A DNA stretch of 64,000 nucleotides, from the NCBI RefSeq assembly GCF_000982825.1, contig NZ_CP011047.1, positions 3,782,001 through 3,846,000 of the forward strand, written 5' to 3'. This stretch comes from Cronobacter sakazakii. Lineage in GTDB: Bacteria; Pseudomonadota; Gammaproteobacteria; Enterobacterales; Enterobacteriaceae. Below the pieces are notes generated by a model that was not told the origin of the DNA, ran no database searches, and was given only the letters and a program-made list of their open reading frames with translations. Shown here piece by piece: positions 60,715-64,000 of this stretch. The translations under genes were made by a program, and so were the position numbers. Numbering within the stretch: the stretch's first letter is position 1; every line of letters begins with the position of its first letter.

Positions 60715-61194
60715 ATGTCTGACGATACCCTGACGCCCACCGATATCACCCTGCTGACACTCTTGCAGCAGGATGCACGCACCACCAATCAGGCGCTGGC
60801 GGAATCCGTCAACCTTTCGCCCTCGCCCTGCTGGCGTAAGGTGAAAAAACTGGAAGAAGATAAGGTGATTCTCGGCTATCACGCCGCGCTGGACCGCCGC
60901 AAAATCGGGCTTGGCGTGATGGTGTTCGTGCGGGTCAGCATCGACAGCCACAGCGAGGCGCAGGCGCGGCGCTTTGAACAGGAAGTCATGGAGCTGGAAA
61001 ACGTGGTGGCCTGTTACAGCATTGGTGGAGATGCCGACTTTTTGTTGCAGGTAGTGTCGCGCGATCTCGACGCCTACGCGGAATTCGCCATGTCGGTGCT
61101 GCGCCGTCTGCCGGGCATAAAAGAGATGCAGAGTATGTTCGTGCTAAAAGAGATCAAACCGTTCCAGACGCTGCCGGTCGGCGCGACTGTGTGA
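60715..61194 (+). CDS. Lrp/AsnC family transcriptional regulator
   Basis: 159 residues. An N-terminal helix-turn-helix of AsnC type (about 8-65: LTPTDITLLTLLQQDARTTN, VNLSPSPCWRKVKKLEEDKV) and a C-terminal RAM/AsnC ligand domain (about 70-150: GLGVMVFVRVSIDSHSEAQA, YSIGGDADFLLQVVSRDLDA) that forms octamers and binds amino acids. It is divergent from the DUF2000 pseudogene with a 126-base shared upstream region and is not part of the E. coli gene order (kdsB normally adjoins ycbJ), so the pair is an accessory insertion. The target is probably the DUF2000 gene; the effector is unknown. Confidence 0.92.
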   Translation: MSDDTLTPTDITLLTLLQQDARTTNQALAESVNLSPSPCWRKVKKLEEDKVILGYHAALDRRKIGLGVMVFVRVSIDSHSEAQARRFEQEVMELENVVACYSIGGDADFLLQVVSRDLDAYAEFAMSVLRRLPGIKEMQSMFVLKEIKPFQTLPVGATV

Positions 61195-61200
61195 CGCCGT

Positions 61201-61230
61201 AAAAAAACCGGCCGGGGCCGGTTTTCTCTT
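61201..61230. terminator. Bidirectional terminator, AsnC-type regulator / kdsB
   Basis: A7 - CCGGCC - GG - GGCCGG - TTTTCTCTT. The T run is better on the - strand (kdsB, seven T) but usable in both directions. The loop is short; the stem probably opens by one pair. Confidence 0.85.
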
Positions 61231-61975
61231 AACGCATTTCGGCGCGCACGCGCTCAAGATCTTCAGGCGTATCTACGCCGGTGCCGGGCACCACGACGGC
61301 AACCGCCACATGGATTTTCTCGCCGTGCCACAGGACGCGCAGTTGCTCCAGCATTTCAATCTGCTCAAGCGGGCTGGCAGGCCAGGTGACATAGCGGCGG
61401 ATAAACCCGGCGCGATAGCCGTAAATACCGATATGACGCAGAAAGCTGTCGCCGATGGTATCGCGCGACTGCGCGAAACGGTCGCGATCCCACGGAATGG
61501 TGGCGCGTGAGAAATAGAGCGCGTAACCCTGCGCATCCATCACCACTTTGACCGCGTTGGGGTTGAACGCTTCCTGGGCATCATGGACCGGCACCGCGAG
61601 CGTCGCCATGCCTGCCTGCGCACTCGCCAGATTTTCCGCGACCTGGCGAATAATCGCTGGCGGGATCATCGGCTCGTCGCCCTGAACGTTGACAATAACC
61701 GTATCGTCAGCGAAACCGCATTTCTCCACGACTTCCGCCAGACGTTCCGTGCCGGACTGATGATCGGCGCGGGTCATACAGACTTCGCCGCCTGCCGCTT
61801 CAATCGCACGTGCCACATCCGGGTGATCGGTCGCCACAATAATGCGCGCCGCGCCTGACTCACGCGCGCGCTCAAGCACATGTATGATCATCGGCTTGCC
61901 GTTGATATCGACCAGCGGTTTGCCCGGCAGACGCGTCGACGCGTAGCGGGCAGGAATAATCACCACAAAACTCAT
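61229..61975 (-). CDS. kdsB: CMP-KDO synthetase (3-deoxy-manno-octulosonate cytidylyltransferase)
   Basis: 248 residues, the length of E. coli KdsB. Nucleotidyltransferase fold: PARYASTRLPGKPLVDINGK (about 8-27) is the CTP-binding loop, followed by RIIVATDHPDV, VIVNVQGDEPMIPP (about 92-105) and the KDO-binding segment LRHIGIYGYRAGF. It activates KDO with CTP for lipopolysaccharide inner-core synthesis in the cytoplasm. Its start overlaps ycaR by four bases; the ycaR-kdsB pair, together with lpxK further upstream, groups LPS functions. Confidence 0.97.
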   Translation of the reverse strand: MSFVVIIPARYASTRLPGKPLVDINGKPMIIHVLERARESGAARIIVATDHPDVARAIEAAGGEVCMTRADHQSGTERLAEVVEKCGFADDTVIVNVQGDEPMIPPAIIRQVAENLASAQAGMATLAVPVHDAQEAFNPNAVKVVMDAQGYALYFSRATIPWDRDRFAQSRDTIGDSFLRHIGIYGYRAGFIRRYVTWPASPLEQIEMLEQLRVLWHGEKIHVAVAVVVPGTGVDTPEDLERVRAEMR

Positions 61976-62154
61976 GGGTTGGTCTCTTCGGCTGTAAGCG
62001 CGCGCGCTTCATTTTCCAGCAGGACCGGAATACCGTCGCGCAGCGGGAAAGCCAGACGGTCAACCTTGCAGATAAGTTCCTGCTTTTCCTGATTGAAGTA
62101 GAGTTTGCCGTTGCAAACCGGACAGGCGATGATTTCGAGTAAACGATGATCCAT
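61972..62154 (-). CDS. ycaR: Trm112-like small protein YcaR
   Basis: 60 residues, the length of E. coli YcaR. A Trm112-like domain with MDHRLLEIIACPVCNGKLYF (one CPxC pair only, residues 11-14) and RLAFPLRDGIPVLLENEARA. Members act as small partner proteins, and in E. coli it is linked to kdsB. The stop overlaps the kdsB start by four bases, so the two are translationally coupled. Confidence 0.95.
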   Translation of the reverse strand: MDHRLLEIIACPVCNGKLYFNQEKQELICKVDRLAFPLRDGIPVLLENEARALTAEETNP

Positions 62155-62179
62155 GGTTCCTCCTGATGGACCGGTGGTA

Positions 62180-63439
62180 TTAATCTTTTGAGGATATCAC
62201 ATGCGTTTCAGGCGCGGGGTCAATTTCCCAGCCCTCGCCCCACGCGTGCGCAAGCGGGCCGGGCAACTGGCGGAAAACGACCCTGGTTGCGCCCTGCCAG
62301 GCGGCGAAATCGCCAATAGCCTGCCGCAATCCGGCGATAACGCCTGCCGTGAACGATACGCCCTCTTCGCCATAAAGCGCGATGACTTCTAGCGAGCCTT
62401 GCTGGCGGTGCATTTTGGCATCCATCCGCCCTACCAGCGCGCCTTTATGCAGCAATGGTAAAACGAAATAGCCATATTTGCGCTTTGGCGCAGGCGTATA
62501 ACATTCGAGGCGGTAAGAGAAGTTAAAGAATTCCTCCGCGCGGCGGCGGTCCCAGACAACCGGATCGAATGGTGAGAGCACTGCGCTGTGGGTGGCGGTG
62601 AGTTTGCCCGCCACAGCTCGCTCAAGCAGCGGCAGAAGCTCATGATGCAACCACATCGGCCCGAGCGTCTCGACGTCAACCGGCACCACGAATCCCTCAT
62701 CCTGCCACGCCTGCAATAGCGGGCCGGTAGCGACATGGCGCAAGCGGTAGTAATCAGCAAGCCAGGCGCTACGGAAAATGCCGAGGCTGCGGGCGCTGTT
62801 AGCGAGCATCTGCGCCTCGGCCTGCGCTTTATCAATCAGATGCAGGCTGTCGTCCCAGTCGGGCAAGACTCTGGTGGTGAGATCGTAGACGCGCTGAAAA
62901 TTGCGCCGCTCTACCACCATCACCTGCCCTGCGGTAAACAGCCCTTCGAGATGTTTTTTGTGCGGTTTCCACTCCCACCAGCCACTGGCACCTTTACGCG
63001 GATGCTCAAAATCTGCCGAACGCACCGGGCCGTTACGCTCGATAAACGCCATTAATTCGCCGATTTCCTGCGCGTGTTCTTCCATCCATGCGGCGCGATA
63101 TTTCCAGCCCATCTTTTCGGGGCTCAGCATACGGTGGCGAAAAAGCGGGAAATCGCTGCGCGGCAGAAAACAGGCTTCATGCGCCCAGTACTCCATCAAC
63201 TCACCGCGCGCCAGCGCCTCATCCAGCCAGCGGCCCGGGTAGTTACCAAGACGGCTAAAAAGCACCAGATACGGGCTGCGCGCCACGATATTGATAGTAT
63301 CGATTTGCAGGAGAGACATGCGGGTGATGGCAGCAAGAATATCGGCAGGGCGCGCGCGGCGAACCGGCTTTTTCAGCAGCCCCTGCGCGGCAAGGTGAAG
63401 GTGGCGCGCCGCGCGCAAAGAAAGATGCACTCCAGACAT
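62180..63439 (-). CDS. ycaQ: DNA glycosylase YcaQ (AlkX, HTH_42 family)
   Basis: 419 residues; E. coli YcaQ has about 410. Winged-helix HTH_42 protein with LQIDTINIVARSPYLVLFSR near the N-terminus. Q45-I46-D47 fits the catalytic Q-x-D motif described for the YcaQ-like branch of these interstrand-crosslink glycosylases. Further conserved stretches are EYWAHEACFLPRSDFPLFRH and LSPFDPVVWDRRRAEEFFNF. It opens nitrogen-mustard crosslinks between DNA strands in E. coli. It lies between lpxK (34-base gap) and ycaR on the same strand. Confidence 0.93.
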   Translation of the reverse strand: MSGVHLSLRAARHLHLAAQGLLKKPVRRARPADILAAITRMSLLQIDTINIVARSPYLVLFSRLGNYPGRWLDEALARGELMEYWAHEACFLPRSDFPLFRHRMLSPEKMGWKYRAAWMEEHAQEIGELMAFIERNGPVRSADFEHPRKGASGWWEWKPHKKHLEGLFTAGQVMVVERRNFQRVYDLTTRVLPDWDDSLHLIDKAQAEAQMLANSARSLGIFRSAWLADYYRLRHVATGPLLQAWQDEGFVVPVDVETLGPMWLHHELLPLLERAVAGKLTATHSAVLSPFDPVVWDRRRAEEFFNFSYRLECYTPAPKRKYGYFVLPLLHKGALVGRMDAKMHRQQGSLEVIALYGEEGVSFTAGVIAGLRQAIGDFAAWQGATRVVFRQLPGPLAHAWGEGWEIDPAPETHVISSKD

Positions 63440-63473
63440 ATCCGCTCCCGTACGCTATGGCTGGCGCCCCTGC

Positions 63474-64000
63474 TTAACGCACCAGCGTGAGAATGTCCTT
63501 CAGTAATTGATCGGCTTGCGGCTGCGCAAGCGTCGCGTCGACTGGCAGATACCACCAGTTATCATGGGCGAAGGCGCGACATTTCACCGCGTCTTTTTCC
63601 GTCATCAGCAGGCTCTGACCTTCGCTGAGCAACGCCAGCACGTCGGTTTCACGCAGCGCCTGATGGTCAGCGAGGCTCAGGGTTTTAACGGGTGTCAGAC
63701 CGCATTTTTCAAGCGTTGCGAAAAAGCGCGGTGGATGACCGATGCCTGCCATCGCCACCACATTTTCCAGCGTATTGACCGGACGCCTTTCACCGCTGCG
63801 TAAATTAACCGCGAGCCCTGGTTCAAGCTGCATGGCGATTTCGCCGGGACGCGCTTCTCCACCATTGGTAATGACCGCATCAACCTGCTTAAGCCTTAAT
63901 GCGCGCTCACGCATTGGGCCTGCCGGAAGCCACCAACCGTTGCCGAAACGGCGCACGCCATCAACCACCACGATTTCTTTATCGCGCGCCAGCGCGTAGT
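63474..64000 (-). CDS. lpxK: Tetraacyldisaccharide 4'-kinase LpxK, 3' part
   Basis: The frame is open to the window edge at 64000 and codes for the C-terminal 175 residues of LpxK (E. coli 328). YALARDKEIVVVDGVRRFGN at the edge and WWLPAGPMRERALRLKQVD are strongly conserved; AMAGIGHPPRFFATLEKCGL and MTEKDAVKCRAF follow. The enzyme phosphorylates the 4' position of the lipid A disaccharide on the inner membrane. The N-terminal P-loop lies outside the window. ycaQ follows after 34 bases. Confidence 0.96.
   Translation of the reverse strand, partial: YALARDKEIVVVDGVRRFGNGWWLPAGPMRERALRLKQVDAVITNGGEARPGEIAMQLEPGLAVNLRSGERRPVNTLENVVAMAGIGHPPRFFATLEKCGLTPVKTLSLADHQALRETDVLALLSEGQSLLMTEKDAVKCRAFAHDNWWYLPVDATLAQPQADQLLKDILTLVR

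Noticed and set aside
1..64000. CRISPR arrays, insertion sequences, prophage genes
   Set aside because: No regularly spaced repeats, transposase, integrase or phage structural genes were found; the T6SS TssE similarity to phage gp25 does not indicate a prophage.

Overview
The window is a 64 kb piece of an Enterobacterales chromosome, moderately GC-rich. Gene content and order follow the E. coli region from wrbA to lpxK (around 21-23 min). The serT-yccA-tusE-yccX-rlmI-hspQ block, sulA-ompA-matP-ycbZ-fabA-rmf-pqi, pepN-pncB-asnS-ompF-aspC, mukFEB and kdsB-ycaR-ycaQ-lpxK are all recognisable. The protein sequences are close to, but not the same as, E. coli. A B3-type metallo-hydrolase with an Arg/Gln/Lys active site, a form I recall from Cronobacter, makes Cronobacter or a near relative the best guess. 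I cannot prove the genus from the sequence alone.

Layout. (1) 1-2.7 kb: the 3' part of wrbA, then yccJ, then an accessory pair of divergent genes, the variant metallo-beta-lactamase-fold hydrolase and a LysR regulator. A short intergenic element follows that looks like an RcsB-controlled small RNA. (2) 2.7-6.2 kb: three type VI secretion genes (a membrane-anchored TssA-like protein, tssE, tssA) with no other T6SS genes in the window. (3) 6.4-8.3 kb: tRNA-Ser(UGA) and an OppA-like peptide-binding protein without permease genes. (4) 8.5-20.8 kb: core genes yccA, tusE, yccX, rlmI, hspQ, yccU, mgsA, helD, yccF, yccS, tfoX, sulA, ompA and matP. CpxR, sigma-32 and LexA control sites are visible. 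(5) 21-34.3 kb: ycbZ, fabA, rmf, pqiABC-uup-rlmL, ycbX, zapC and pyrD. (6) 34.5-38.8 kb: the ssuEADCB alkanesulfonate operon, ending in an array of four REP-like palindromes. (7) 39-51 kb: pepN, pncB, asnS, ompF, aspC, gloC, ycbK and ldtD. (8) 51-64 kb: the mukF-mukE-mukB condensin operon with cmoM, then elyC, ycbJ, a frameshifted DUF2000 gene with a divergent Lrp/AsnC regulator, kdsB-ycaR, ycaQ and the 3' part of lpxK.

Most of the window is ordinary core genome: envelope (ompA, ompF, pqi, ldtD, ycbK, elyC, lpxK, kdsB), chromosome organisation and division (matP, mukFEB, zapC, sulA), and tRNA/rRNA modification (tusE, rlmI, rlmL, cmoM). Accessory content is concentrated at 0.7-8.3 kb, between yccJ and yccA, and to a lesser degree at 60.2-61.2 kb. 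Compared with my memory of E. coli, several genes are absent from their usual places: yccT (csgI) between yccU and mgsA, the hya hydrogenase genes beside serT, and the elf fimbrial genes between pyrD and ssuE.

The observations that most deserve follow-up are the candidate RprA-like, RcsB-controlled sRNA at 2555-2692, the R/Q/K metallo-hydrolase with overlapping divergent promoters, the orphan T6SS trio, the in-frame upstream start of ompA, and the frameshifted DUF2000 gene. I found no prophage, insertion sequence or CRISPR array.
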